Assembly: GCF_000715495.1 (NCBI RefSeq)
Contig: NZ_JNLX01000185.1
Coordinates: 1 to 64,000 of the forward strand
Reading direction: 5' to 3'
DNA from: Hymenobacter sp. IS2118
GTDB taxonomy: Bacteria; Bacteroidota; Bacteroidia; Cytophagales; Hymenobacteraceae
DNA length: 64,000 nucleotides
In this document: piece after piece, positions 8,231 through 17,698 of the stretch
How positions within the stretch are numbered: position 1 is the first letter of the stretch
Layout of the letters: the number at the start of each line of letters is the position of its first letter
Made by a program: the position numbers and the translations under genes
The notes under the pieces: model-generated
Told to the model about the DNA's origin: nothing
The model's input: only the letters and a program-made list of their open reading frames with translations
Database searches by the model: none

Positions 8231-10051
8231 CTACCGCAGCGCCTCCCGAAATACCTTGCCCTGGGCATAATCCTGAAATTCGAGGTCTTCCACAGCGCGC
8301 TGGGCGTAGCTGCGGTCCAGCGTCACCGCTTGTTTTAGGTAATTGCCCACGGCGGCCTCGTCTTTTTGCCGGGCGGCCACCACGGCCATGCCGTAGACCG
8401 GGGCGGCGGCGGCGGGCCGCAGGGTTTGGGCCAGCTGGTACTGGGCCAGCGCCGATTCGTAGCCTTCGCGGCCCACCAAAATCAGGCCCCGGTTGAGGGC
8501 GTTCTGGTAGGACGGCCCCGCGTAGTCGAGGCTGCGCAGGGCTTCATCGGGCTGTCCGATTTCGATTTCCAGCGCGGCCCGGTCCGAAAAAACTTTGCGC
8601 AAAAGCGGCCGCTCGCCGCCCAGCTTAATGGCGTAATCGTAATTCTGGAGAGCTTCGAGGCGGTCGCCGGCCCGGTGGTAGGCCGTGGCGGCGTGGTAGA
8701 AGAACTCCGCCGTGGGGTTGCGGTGGGCGGCCAGGGTGAAGTTGACGGCCGCGCGCCGGTAGTAGGCTTTGCGGATTTTATCGGTGGGCTCTTTTTCGCC
8801 GCGCTGCAACAGCACCACGCCCAGGTTATGAAACGCCTCCCAACTGTTGGTGGTGGCCGCGGACTTTTCGTAAATACGCTGCTTTTCGGCCAGCAACGGG
8901 GTTAGCGTAGCCGAATAGCGCAGCTCTTCGGGCGTGAGGGCATCAACCTCCAACTGCTTGTCTACTATTTTTTTAGACAGCAGATACACTTCTGAATCGT
9001 AGCGTTTGGGGGCCGTATACGTGACCGCTACGGTGCCAAAACGTAGCACGGGATAGATGTACTGCTCAATGTAATCGAAGGACGACAGCCGGTGCAGGGC
9101 TTTTTCCTTCTGCCGAAACGTGCCCTTGGCGTCGTTGATGATGCTCACGATGGAGTCAATCTGGTCGGCTTTAAGGGCCGAGGTCGTGACTTTGCTCAGG
9201 AACGTGTCCCAGCGCCGGGTGTAGGCCAGGGTGTCGAAGCGAATGTCCTGCACCTGATTGAGGTAGGAGAAGGTTTTGACGCGCTGCTGGTAGTAATAGA
9301 GCAGCATGCGCACGCGCTTGCTGGCCAGCAGGCGGTTGTGGGCATCTACCGAATCGGGGGAGTGGCCGGCGATGATGAGCACCTGCTTGGTCTGCTGGTT
9401 GGCGTCGATAAGGTCTTCCAGCGCCTGTACGTTGGTGCCGAGATAGCCACGGATAAACCACTGGCCCTCATCAAAATAAAAGGGGAGCACGCGAGTGCCG
9501 CTCATGGTATTGTTGGCCCGCTCGGGCAGCAGCGTCAGCACGGTGTCTTCGCGCGTCACGAGGCGGGCCGGGTCGGCGATGCCGCGGGCCACGCGCACCT
9601 CGCTCTTGGCGCGCAGCACCTGCCCGCCGGTTTTTAGCTCCCGCACCTGGGCCCGCGCCAGCAGTTCGCCGGGGTTGCGGCTGGGCGTGTTGGGCAGGCT
9701 GAATTTCTGGGTGGCCATGAGCAGGCCTTTGGTCTCCTCATCGTACACGTAGTTGCCCGTGGCAAAGGTGATGCGGCCGATGGTGTCTTCGCGCAGGCCG
9801 TGCTCGTAGCGGTAGCTCAGCAGCAGCTCGTAAGCGACACCCTTGTGCAGGTGGCTGGCTGGTACGCGGGCAATTACCTCGAATGGTACCGCCTCGCCCG
9901 ACGCTGTGAGCGGGGTGGGCCGCGCCATCACGGTGCGCCCGGTTTCGGCCTCTTTGAGCACCCGGGGCAGGGTGCAGGCCGATAGAAATAACGTGGCTGC
10001 CAGGAGCACCGGGGCCAGTGGCCGCAAAATATTTATCATCAAAAAGCGCAA
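8231..10051 (-). CDS. OmpA-like/TPR outer-membrane lipoprotein
   Basis: A 606-residue lipoprotein: signal peptide with lipobox LSAC and lipidated C26. A domain of beta-strand character occupies residues 40-185. An OmpA-like peptidoglycan-binding module follows at about 190-265, recognisable by FYFDEGQW and GHSPDSVDAHNRLLASKRV, where NxxLxxxR is the family pattern. The C-terminal 200 residues are TPR-like helical repeats (AFHNLGVVLLQRG, AEFFYHAATAYHRAGD, PVYGMAVVAAR). It probably anchors in the outer membrane, touches peptidoglycan and scaffolds partners. A second ATG four codons in is an equally good start. No partner gene is adjacent. Confidence 0.8.
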   Translation of the reverse strand: MRFLMINILRPLAPVLLAATLFLSACTLPRVLKEAETGRTVMARPTPLTASGEAVPFEVIARVPASHLHKGVAYELLLSYRYEHGLREDTIGRITFATGNYVYDEETKGLLMATQKFSLPNTPSRNPGELLARAQVRELKTGGQVLRAKSEVRVARGIADPARLVTREDTVLTLLPERANNTMSGTRVLPFYFDEGQWFIRGYLGTNVQALEDLIDANQQTKQVLIIAGHSPDSVDAHNRLLASKRVRMLLYYYQQRVKTFSYLNQVQDIRFDTLAYTRRWDTFLSKVTTSALKADQIDSIVSIINDAKGTFRQKEKALHRLSSFDYIEQYIYPVLRFGTVAVTYTAPKRYDSEVYLLSKKIVDKQLEVDALTPEELRYSATLTPLLAEKQRIYEKSAATTNSWEAFHNLGVVLLQRGEKEPTDKIRKAYYRRAAVNFTLAAHRNPTAEFFYHAATAYHRAGDRLEALQNYDYAIKLGGERPLLRKVFSDRAALEIEIGQPDEALRSLDYAGPSYQNALNRGLILVGREGYESALAQYQLAQTLRPAAAAPVYGMAVVAARQKDEAAVGNYLKQAVTLDRSYAQRAVEDLEFQDYAQGKVFREALR

Positions 10052-10201
10052 AGCAGGAAAACGAAAAGCATCCCTCCCAACGTAAAAGAGCCCAAATTAG
10101 TCGGGCGTCGGGTGGCAAAATTACGCCAATGCTGTTGCCTAACCCCCGGCCAAGCCTTATCTTAGCCCAAAGAATCTGTTTTTCGCTAGCCGCTACCGCC
10201 C

Positions 10202-10420
10202 ATGAAACGCTTCACCGACTACCTGGAAACGCAGTCTTTTGGTTTGTGCTCCGCCCTCGCCCAGAAGTGGGGTTTCAGCACCCGTAGCGTCCGGCTCTCG
10301 TTCGTTTACGCCTCTTTTTTCACGTTTGGCTCGCCCGTGGTGCTCTACTTCGCCGGTGCTTTCTGGCTGAACGTGCGGCGGGCCATGCGCCAGCAGCGCA
10401 GCACCGTTTGGGATTTGTAA
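10202..10420 (+). CDS. PspC-domain small membrane protein
   Basis: A 72-residue protein with the PspC pattern: an N-terminal half with GLCSALAQKWGFSTRSVRLSFVYAS, then a membrane helix (about residues 43-56, VVLYFAGAFWLN). PspC proteins help tune the envelope stress response in proteobacteria; small stand-alone copies are common in Bacteroidota with unknown role. ATG start. A strong terminator follows. No other psp gene is near. Confidence 0.8.
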   Translation: MKRFTDYLETQSFGLCSALAQKWGFSTRSVRLSFVYASFFTFGSPVVLYFAGAFWLNVRRAMRQQRSTVWDL

Positions 10421-10456
10421 GCAGCTTGGGGTTTCGACCAACTTTTGTGATTATAG

Positions 10457-10495
10457 AAAAGAGCATCTTTCCTGTTGAGGAAGATGCTCTTTTTT
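10457..10495 (+). terminator. Intrinsic terminator after the PspC gene
   Basis: A perfect 13-base stem (AAAAGAGCATCTT with its complement) and an 11-base loop are followed by a run of T. Confidence 0.85.
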
Positions 10496-10521
10496 ATATT
10501 GAAGCTATTTAGGACGTTATC

Positions 10522-10545
10522 ATGCTTCGACAAGCTCAGCATGAC
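10522..10545. repeat. Half copy of the dispersed palindrome
   Basis: ATGCTTCGACAAGCTCAGCA followed by TGAC matches the outer 24 bases of the right arm at 6886-6921; no left arm is present. Confidence 0.8.
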
Positions 10546-10627
10546 ATTTTTTTTGTGATGCTTACTTTTGTACGAGTGCTTAAGGAGCTTCTGTGTCAAC
10601 TGTTAGCTTTAGCATTTGGCAAGAAGC

Positions 10628-11683
10628 TTATTTAATCCCCAAATCACTGAATTTGCGTTTGCCCTTCGCGAAATAGGCCCATACCAAACTGCCGTCGTAC
10701 ACGCCCGGCCGCTGGGCAACGCGCAGGTGCGGACGGGCCGCCCGGCGCTGCCGGCGCCAGTAGGCGAGCTTGCCATAAAAACTGAAGTGGGCCCGGATAA
10801 CCGCCTGGAAATTGCGAAACTGGCCGCCCGTCAGAAACCGCAGGCCCGCCACGCCATCCAATACCAGCCGCTGGAACATGCTGGATAGCAACTCGCCTGG
10901 AGCCGCGTTTTTGTAGAGCAGCGCCAGACCGTTGCGGAAGTTGAGGTAGGTTTTGCGGGGGTTGCTTTTTGGCAGGGTGCCGCCGCCCACGTGGTGCACG
11001 GCGCTGCCGCCGTGGTACCATACTTCGTGGCCGGCATTCCAGAGGCGCCAGCACAGGTCAATTTCCTCCATGTGGGCGAAAAACGCGGGCTCCAATCCGC
11101 CCAAGGCTTGCCAGGCCGGGCGCCGCACCATAAGGCAGGCACCGGTGGCCCAGGCCACGGGGCGGGAGTCGTCGTACTGGCCGTGGTCTTTTTCGAGGGT
11201 GTCGAAGAGCCGGCCGCGGCAAAACGGATACCCCAACCGGTCGAGGTAGCCACCGCCGCCGCCCGCGTACTCAAAGTACGTGGGGTCGGCGTGGGCCAGG
11301 ATTTTGGGTTGCACCGCCGCTATGCGCGGACTGGCTTCGAGCAGGCTGCGCAAGGGCCGCAGCCAGCCCAGCGTCACTTCCACGTCCGAGTTCAGCAGCA
11401 CAAAAAAGTCACTGTCGACTTGCTTCAGCGCTTGGTTGTAGCCCTCGCAAAAGCCGTAGTTGCGGTCGAGCAGCAGCAGCTCCACTAGCGGAAACTCGCG
11501 GGCCATCAGCTCCACCGAGTCGTCGGTGGAAGCATTGTCGGCCACGATAACGCGGGCGCCATCGGCGTGGGTGATGACACCGGGCAGGAAACGGCGCAGA
11601 AAACCCGCGCCGTTCCAGTTCAGAATAACGATGGCGACATCGGCACAGGGGCCGACTTTGGCGGCGCTAAGCTCCAAAACCAC
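10628..11683 (-). CDS. Glycosyltransferase family 2 protein
   Basis: A 351-residue cytoplasmic GT2 enzyme of the rhamnosyltransferase-like type. It has the nucleotide-binding start AIVILNWNGAGFL, VADNASTDDSVELM, the NSD form of the DxD metal motif in LLNSDVEVT, and the acceptor-side block ATGACLMVRRPAW with FFAHMEEIDLCWR, whose acidic residue is the likely base. The last 90 residues are basic and may touch the membrane face. The ATG overlaps the end of the YbaB gene by 17 bases, so the two are probably co-transcribed. Sugar and acceptor are unknown; cell-surface polysaccharide assembly is likely. Confidence 0.88.
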   Translation of the reverse strand: MVLELSAAKVGPCADVAIVILNWNGAGFLRRFLPGVITHADGARVIVADNASTDDSVELMAREFPLVELLLLDRNYGFCEGYNQALKQVDSDFFVLLNSDVEVTLGWLRPLRSLLEASPRIAAVQPKILAHADPTYFEYAGGGGGYLDRLGYPFCRGRLFDTLEKDHGQYDDSRPVAWATGACLMVRRPAWQALGGLEPAFFAHMEEIDLCWRLWNAGHEVWYHGGSAVHHVGGGTLPKSNPRKTYLNFRNGLALLYKNAAPGELLSSMFQRLVLDGVAGLRFLTGGQFRNFQAVIRAHFSFYGKLAYWRRQRRAARPHLRVAQRPGVYDGSLVWAYFAKGKRKFSDLGIK

Positions 11684-12005
11684 TCAGGTCGAGGCCCGGC
11701 ACGTTGGGCATCAGGCCGCTGGTTTTGCGTTGCAGCTCCTGGCGGGCCAGCTCGGCGGCTTCGTCCAGGGCTTTGTTCACGGCGGCTACCACGAGGTCGG
11801 CCAGCATGTCGCGGTCCTGCGGCGTGAGCAGGCTTTCGTCAATTTCCAGCTTGAGGATTTTGCGGTGGCCGTTGGCCGTGGCCCGCACGAGGCCGCCACC
11901 GGCTTCGCCCGTAGCAGTAATGTGCTGGATTTCCTGCTGGGCCTGCTGCATTTTGTCTTGCAACTCTTTCACTTTGCCCATCATGCCGGTTAGGTCAAAT
12001 GCCAT
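11667..12005 (-). CDS. ybaB: YbaB/EbfC nucleoid-associated protein
   Basis: A 112-residue YbaB/EbfC family DNA-binding protein that forms a tweezer-like dimer and bends or coats DNA. The N-terminal helix with GMMGKVKELQDKMQQAQQEI and the following GGGLVRATANGHRKILKLEI are family hallmarks. Start is ATG in MAFDLTGMM; the open frame extends upstream but that part is unlike the family. It is often beside dnaX and recR elsewhere, but here precedes a GT2 gene which overlaps its 3' end. Confidence 0.9.
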   Translation of the reverse strand: MAFDLTGMMGKVKELQDKMQQAQQEIQHITATGEAGGGLVRATANGHRKILKLEIDESLLTPQDRDMLADLVVAAVNKALDEAAELARQELQRKTSGLMPNVPGLDLSGFGA

Positions 12006-12118
12006 AATTAATCGGGGTAATTTGTGTGTATTGATTGTTTGGTCTGGTAAACAAGGCAACGGCCAGAAAGTGCTTCCCAAATCGAAAAGAGTGCCTCCGG
12101 TACGAATTGGCCAAGACG

Positions 12119-14122
12119 TTAATTCAAAATGGTAACCGAACCTGTGGCAGTAAATGGCGTGCCGTCTTCGTTCAATTGCTGGAACCGCCACACGTAGGTG
12201 CCCGGCACCGGGGCCCGGCCCTCGATGGTACCGTTCCAGGTGTCGGTGCGTTGCGTGCCCCGGAATACTTCCTGCCCGTTGCGGTCCACAATCACAAAGA
12301 TGTACTGCTGCAAATAGCGTCCTTTCACTTCCAACACGTCGTTGAGGCGGTCCCCGTTAGGCGTGAAAGCGGTGGGAATATTAAGGGAAAGCTGGCGTGT
12401 GACGCTGGCTACGTTCGAGTAGCTGACGGTGCCGGCGGGCAGGCCCGCTCCGCGAATCAGCAGGCGGTAGCGTAGCGTTTGGCGGTCGGCGGGCGGGGTG
12501 AAGTCCGTGAAGCTGCCGCCGCTTACGGGCACCGTGCTGAGCACCGTGCCATCGGGGGCCAGCCGTTGCAGCGTGTAGCTGACCGCAATGGCGGGCACGG
12601 GGCCGGTAAAAGGCGTCCAGGTGAGGGTGGCGGTGGTGCCGGTGGGGTCGGCCGGGGCAGCGGTGAGCAGGGCAGGGCAAGCGGGCGCGCTTTCTGGCGA
12701 GGCATTGCCGCACACGTCAATCAGGCGCACCGTGTAGCAAGGCATTTCGGCAATAAGCGCGGCCAGCGCCACCGAATCGCGCTGGATGCCGGCCGTTCGG
12801 GCTACGCGGAACGCGGCCGGCAGCCCGCCCGCAGTGCTACGCTGGTAGCGCAAGGTGCTGCCCGTGGTCAGGGCTGGGCCGTTGGCCAGTAGGGGCGTCA
12901 GCTCCACCACGTTGCGCAGGTTGAAGCTGGCCAGCAGCTGCGGTTGCGCCGGCGGCAGGGCCGACTGCGTAGTAATGGCCACCGGGTTGGAAACCGACTC
13001 GCCCCCGCCCGGCTGCGGGGCCGTGACGCGGTACGTGTACGTAGTGCCGCATTCCACGTTAGGGTCTTCCAAGCCACCCGGAATTACGTTGAAAACGGTG
13101 AGCGGCTGACCGTTGCGACTTACGCTGTATAGCGTATCGCGGCCCGCATAGGTAAGCAGCAGCTGGTTGCGGTTTTGGGTAGAGCTGCCCGCGAGGCTGA
13201 GCGTGCAAACGAGGGGCGAAAAGGCCGAATCGAGGCGGCAGGGGTCGGTGCGGCGCAGGCGGTAACAGCCCGCCGCCACATTGGTGAGGTTGAAGCTGGT
13301 GCTGCCGGCTGGCACGTTGGCTACGGCGCGGTAGTCGCCGGGTACGCTCGCATCGGCGCGTTGCAGGGTGTAGCGGTAGCCGGCCGGCAGCTGCCCCACG
13401 GCCAGCGTAGCGGTGCCGCCGTGCAGTGGAGTGGCTAGCGTGAGGCGGGTGAGGGCCGGGGTTTGCGCGGGCAGGAGCGGGGTAATCGGTTGGGTAGCGG
13501 CCCCGGTGCACACGCCGGTGGCGGCGTAGCGGCCCGTGACGGTGACTGTGGTGGCGCCGGCGGGCACGGCAACTACCGTGGCTTTATTGCGAAGGATAGT
13601 ACTGGCCGGCCCGTTGCCCACGCGCACGGTGTAGCTGTCATAGGCCGCATCGGTCACCGTAACCAAGGCCGAATTGCTGGGGCAGGGCGCCACGGTGAAA
13701 GCGGGCGGCGCGGGGTCGTACACCCGAAACGTGCGGATGAAATAGGTGGACGCCTGCCCACCGCCGCCCCCCGCCGCATTGGCTAACTCCGAAACCGTAA
13801 CTAAGCCCACCTCGGCTCTGGTAGGTGTGTATTGGAAAGTGGCAGGATTTGGTGGACTGCACGAGGGCAAAAAAGTGGTGCCGCTGCCGGGCAACACTCC
13901 GTAGAAGAGCAGCGCGGCGGGTACGTTGCGCCCGGCGCACTGCTCAAAACGCACCCGGCGCCCCACGCAAAAAGCACCAACTGGCTGGTTGGTAGCCACG
14001 TCGATGGCCAGAAAGCTGCACGACGGCTGGTTGGCCGAGGCGCATGAGGCCTGCGCCCGTACCGCCGATGCGGCTCCCAGCCAGCACACAACAAGCAAAA
14101 AACAGCAGCGAATCAACTTCAT
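12119..14122 (-). CDS. Secreted T9SS type B cargo protein
   Basis: A 667-residue exported protein. MKLIRCCFLLVVCWLGAASA is a Sec signal peptide, and the start is fixed by it. The body consists of several fibronectin-like or PKD-like beta domains with few Cys pairs and Thr/Ala-rich linkers. The C-terminal 85 residues match the gliding-motility-associated (CHU_C, type B) sorting domain: IPTAFTPNGDRLNDVLEVKG, then FVIVDRNGQEVF, TWNGT and VPGTYVWRF. That domain sends cargo through the type IX secretion system to the surface. No catalytic domain is seen, so an adhesin or surface-structure role is likely. Confidence 0.87.
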   Translation of the reverse strand: MKLIRCCFLLVVCWLGAASAVRAQASCASANQPSCSFLAIDVATNQPVGAFCVGRRVRFEQCAGRNVPAALLFYGVLPGSGTTFLPSCSPPNPATFQYTPTRAEVGLVTVSELANAAGGGGGQASTYFIRTFRVYDPAPPAFTVAPCPSNSALVTVTDAAYDSYTVRVGNGPASTILRNKATVVAVPAGATTVTVTGRYAATGVCTGAATQPITPLLPAQTPALTRLTLATPLHGGTATLAVGQLPAGYRYTLQRADASVPGDYRAVANVPAGSTSFNLTNVAAGCYRLRRTDPCRLDSAFSPLVCTLSLAGSSTQNRNQLLLTYAGRDTLYSVSRNGQPLTVFNVIPGGLEDPNVECGTTYTYRVTAPQPGGGESVSNPVAITTQSALPPAQPQLLASFNLRNVVELTPLLANGPALTTGSTLRYQRSTAGGLPAAFRVARTAGIQRDSVALAALIAEMPCYTVRLIDVCGNASPESAPACPALLTAAPADPTGTTATLTWTPFTGPVPAIAVSYTLQRLAPDGTVLSTVPVSGGSFTDFTPPADRQTLRYRLLIRGAGLPAGTVSYSNVASVTRQLSLNIPTAFTPNGDRLNDVLEVKGRYLQQYIFVIVDRNGQEVFRGTQRTDTWNGTIEGRAPVPGTYVWRFQQLNEDGTPFTATGSVTILN

Positions 14123-14246
14123 AGGCAACTCACATAACGCGGATAAGGCAGGCATCGCGCCCACCTCCCCGTAAAATTCGGGCAGTAATGAAAACTTCTT
14201 CACTACAAGGGCTTGCCTGTACCAAGCCGTTTGGCCTGGCTTCAGC

Positions 14247-15740
14247 TTACTGCCAGTCAAACTTACGGACGAAGGCGGCGGCCCGGTGCAGGTCGGGGTA
14301 GAGTACCCGGTCCTGGCCCACGAATTTTACTTCCTCCCGGAAGGCGTCAACAACTTGTTCCAGCGCGGCGGAAGTGCGGCCCGGCCGGCGGAAAGCCAGT
14401 GCCTGCACGGCCGTCATCAGCTCGATGCCGAGTACCTGCTCCACGTTTTCGACCACGCGGCGGGCCTTGGTGGCAGCGTTGGCGCCCATGCTCACGTGGT
14501 CTTCCTGGCCGTTGCTGCTCACAATGCTGTCCACCGAAGCGGGTGTGCACAGCTGCTTGTTCTGGCTCACGATGCCGGCCGCGGTGTACTGCGGAATCAT
14601 CAGGCCGGAATTCAGGCCGGGTTCAGCCACCAAGTACTGAGGCAGGCCGCGCTGGCCGGAAATGAGCTGATACGTGCGCCGTTCCGAGATGCTGCCCAGC
14701 TCGGCCACGGCCACGGCCAGGTGGTCGAGGGCCAGGGCCAGGGGCTGCCCGTGGAAATTGCCGCCGCTCAGAATCTGGTCGTCGTCGGGGAAGATGTTGG
14801 GGTTGTCGGTCACGGAGTTGCACTCGATTTCCACCACCTGGGCCACGTAGGCCAGGGCGTCGCGGGTGGCGCCGTGCACCTGGGGCTGGCAGCGGAACGA
14901 GTACGGGTCCTGCACCGCCAGCCGGGGCTGGGCCTGCAGCTCGGAGCCGGCCAGCAGCTCGCGCAGGCGCCGGGCCACCAGCACCTGCCCGGCGTGCGGT
15001 CGAATCCGGTGCAGGTTTTCGCTGAATGGCGTCGGGCTGCCCCCAAAAGCTTCGGTCGAAAGCGCCCCGATGACGTCGGCGGCGTTGGCCAGGCGTTGGG
15101 CCCGCAGTACCCCATCCACCGCATAAGCCAGCATAAACTGCGTGCCGTTGAGCAGCGCCAGTCCCTCCTTGGCCTGCAACACAATGGGCGCCCAGCTAAA
15201 TAAGCTCATAGCATCGGTCGCACTTAGGCGGTAGCCCATGTAGTTCACTTCGCCCAGGCCCAGCAGCGGCAGGCACAAGTGGGCCAGCGGGGCCAAATCG
15301 CCGCTCGCGCCCAGGCTGCCCTGCTCGTACACCACGGGCAGCATCTCGCGGTTGTACATGGCCACGAGGCGCTCGGCGGTGATGGTTTGCACACCGCTGT
15401 GGCCGTAGCTCAGGCTCTGGGCTTTCAGCAGCAGCATGAGGCGCACCAGGTGGCCGGGCACTTCGGCGCCGGTGCCGCAGGTGTGCGACATCATCAGGTT
15501 GACTTGCAACTGCGCGCGGGCCTCCTGGGGGATGGCCACGTTGCAAAGCGAGCCAAACCCGGTGTTGATGCCATAAATCGGGCCGTCGTCTTCGGCAATG
15601 CGCTGGTGCAAATAGGTGTGGCAGGCGGTAATGCGCGCTTTGGCATCGTCGCCGAGCGCCACGGGCCGGCCGTCGGCCAGCAGGGCAGCCAGCGCGGCCA
15701 GGGTGAGCGGCTGCGCGGGCGAGATAGTATGGGTGGGCAT
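14247..15740 (-). CDS. hutH: Histidine ammonia-lyase
   Basis: A 497-residue MIO-type lyase that converts histidine to urocanate and ammonia, the first step of histidine use. The MIO cofactor forms from A145-S146-G147 in GSLGASGDLAPLAHL. The catalytic tyrosine is in GPIYGINTGFGSL (Y56), and MSH at residues 84-86 favours histidine over tyrosine as substrate. Other family blocks are GGNFHGQPLALALD, QYTAAGIVSQNK and SSNGQEDHVSMG. No hutU, hutI or hutG is adjacent; the agmatinase-family gene at 57 kb is too far to be in the same operon. Length is normal. Confidence 0.9.
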   Translation of the reverse strand: MPTHTISPAQPLTLAALAALLADGRPVALGDDAKARITACHTYLHQRIAEDDGPIYGINTGFGSLCNVAIPQEARAQLQVNLMMSHTCGTGAEVPGHLVRLMLLLKAQSLSYGHSGVQTITAERLVAMYNREMLPVVYEQGSLGASGDLAPLAHLCLPLLGLGEVNYMGYRLSATDAMSLFSWAPIVLQAKEGLALLNGTQFMLAYAVDGVLRAQRLANAADVIGALSTEAFGGSPTPFSENLHRIRPHAGQVLVARRLRELLAGSELQAQPRLAVQDPYSFRCQPQVHGATRDALAYVAQVVEIECNSVTDNPNIFPDDDQILSGGNFHGQPLALALDHLAVAVAELGSISERRTYQLISGQRGLPQYLVAEPGLNSGLMIPQYTAAGIVSQNKQLCTPASVDSIVSSNGQEDHVSMGANAATKARRVVENVEQVLGIELMTAVQALAFRRPGRTSAALEQVVDAFREEVKFVGQDRVLYPDLHRAAAFVRKFDWQ

Positions 15741-15832
15741 TGAGGGGGCGGGGTGAGGGGCTACAAAAATAGCCGCATTTCACTGGCCCCCGGTGTTCGG
15801 TTCCTCCTTCCGCTCTCCTCTCACCCAATTTT

Positions 15833-17671
15833 CTAACGGGTCAGGGTCACCAGTTTTTCCTGCAAAGCCTTGTCGCCCGGGTTCAGGCGCAGGGCCGTTT
15901 GGTAGGAGGTGAGGGCCTGCGGTTTGTCGCCCCGGCTCAGGTATAAGTCGCCCCACCGCGCGTGCACCACGGCCGACTGGGGGAATTTTTCCAGGGCCAG
16001 AGCCAGCAGGCCTTCCACCGCCGCGGGGTTACTGGGCCGGCGGTTGAACAGCTCATAAGCCATATAAGTGAGCTGATATTCGTTGAGCTGAAGCTGACGG
16101 TAGCCAGCCACGGCTTCCGCAATACGGCCCAGGCGCAGCAGCTCGTCGGGTAAAAACTGGTCGGGGCGCAGGCGGGGCATGGGTTTTTCGGCGTCCAGCA
16201 TCCGAAAGCCCGTGACTGCGCCGGCCGCGTCGCGCTCGAACCGGCCCCGCATGGGGTAGTCGGTAAAGGCCACCGTGTCGCCGCCCACGGCATAGGTCAG
16301 AATCGGATTGCCGGCGTTAATGCGCTGCACCAGATGGGAGGCTTCCCGCTCAAACGTCACCACCTCGTCGGGGCCGCGCTGGTACCGGCCCGCCACGGCA
16401 TCGAGCGTGCCCACGGGCACCACCACGGGCTGAATGGCGGCGGGCAGAAAATCGGGCCACTGGTACACCCGCGCCACGGCCCGCCGCAGCTCCTTGCCCA
16501 GCTCCCCGGCCCCGCCGTCGCTGTTCATCATAATAACCACCCCGTTCCCGCCCGTCACGCTGGCCAAGGCGTAGGCCAGAAAGCCCGCATTTACGCCCGT
16601 GTGCTCGAAGTACCGGCTGTTTTCGTCGGTGCGGTCCGCGCGTTGCAGTAGAAACGGGCCCAGCCCCATCTCCTCGCGGTAGGTCCCACTCGACACGGCT
16701 ACCTGCGGTGTGAGCATCGTGCGGGCCGTGGCCTGGGTAAACAGCTTGCCCCGGCCCCGGTACGCCTGCTGCACTTCGATAAGATAGCGCGCCAGGTCCG
16801 TGGGGGTAGCGTACAGGCCCGCCGGGGCCTGCTGCGGATACAGATACGGCATGCCCTGAAACCAGCTGTTTTCGGAGTAGGCCCATGCCGCTTGCCCTTG
16901 CAGGGCGGCAGGCAGAGGCTGGGCAAAAGTGGCCGTTCGCATTTTTAGGGGCCGGAACAGCGCCGTTTCCGTGAGGGTGGCGAAGTCCTGCCCGGTGGCG
17001 TCCGTCATGGCCAGCTGAGCCACTAGGTAGCCGCCGCCCGAGTACTGGAAGCCCGTGCCGGGCGCGCGGTTCACGCCCACGGCCCGGCTTTCGGCCCGCG
17101 GCTGACCGCTCAGAATATCTACCACCGACGGCAACGGCCCCTTGCCCGGCACAAAGCCCCAATATGACGACTGACTGGTGCCGCCCTGGTGGCTGAGCAG
17201 CAGGCGCAGGCTCACGGGGCGCTGGCGGGTGAAGTTGTTCTCGGCCAGCTGCCACGACTTCAGGTAAGTATTGATGGGGCGGTCCAGGTCCAGCGTATGC
17301 TGCTGCACGAGGAGCAGGGCGGCGCCCGCAGCCACCAGCTTCGAAATCGAACCGGCCGAGAACATGGTGGTGGGGGTAACGGGCGTGCGGGCCGTGGTAT
17401 CGGCCCAGCCGTAGGCCTTCACCCAGTCAATTTGGTAGTTGCGGATAACGGCAATGCTCAGGCCCGGCACCCGGTGGAATTTCATGCGGTCCCGCAGGTT
17501 CCAGCCGGGCAGGCCGGCCACGGGCACGTAGGGCAGCAGGCTATTCTCAACTTGCCGGATGCGTGCCGCAACCGTGGGAGGAACGGGCGCGGAAGGCGTC
17601 ACCTGCGCCTGGGAAAAGGCGGGCCGAAGGCCACTTAACAGCAGCAGAAAAAGGGAGAGTTTGCGGAACAT
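15833..17671 (-). CDS. Secreted beta-lactamase-family serine hydrolase with C-terminal repeats
   Basis: A 612-residue exported protein (signal peptide ending about residue 22). The class C beta-lactamase/PBP-like domain has the S-x-x-K nucleophile motif S108-I-S-K111 and the second motif Y210-S-G. The asparagine of the classical YxN is replaced by Gly. After the hydrolase domain comes a beta-rich segment and a C-terminal TPR-like tail (VHARWGDLYLSRGDKPQALTSY). Family enzymes are D-amino peptidases or esterases rather than true lactamases. An AraC-type regulator gene ends 27 bases upstream on the same strand and may control it. Confidence 0.85.
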   Translation of the reverse strand: MFRKLSLFLLLLSGLRPAFSQAQVTPSAPVPPTVAARIRQVENSLLPYVPVAGLPGWNLRDRMKFHRVPGLSIAVIRNYQIDWVKAYGWADTTARTPVTPTTMFSAGSISKLVAAGAALLLVQQHTLDLDRPINTYLKSWQLAENNFTRQRPVSLRLLLSHQGGTSQSSYWGFVPGKGPLPSVVDILSGQPRAESRAVGVNRAPGTGFQYSGGGYLVAQLAMTDATGQDFATLTETALFRPLKMRTATFAQPLPAALQGQAAWAYSENSWFQGMPYLYPQQAPAGLYATPTDLARYLIEVQQAYRGRGKLFTQATARTMLTPQVAVSSGTYREEMGLGPFLLQRADRTDENSRYFEHTGVNAGFLAYALASVTGGNGVVIMMNSDGGAGELGKELRRAVARVYQWPDFLPAAIQPVVVPVGTLDAVAGRYQRGPDEVVTFEREASHLVQRINAGNPILTYAVGGDTVAFTDYPMRGRFERDAAGAVTGFRMLDAEKPMPRLRPDQFLPDELLRLGRIAEAVAGYRQLQLNEYQLTYMAYELFNRRPSNPAAVEGLLALALEKFPQSAVVHARWGDLYLSRGDKPQALTSYQTALRLNPGDKALQEKLVTLTR

Positions 17672-17698
17672 AAGCGGGGTGAATTAGCTGCCGCAAAC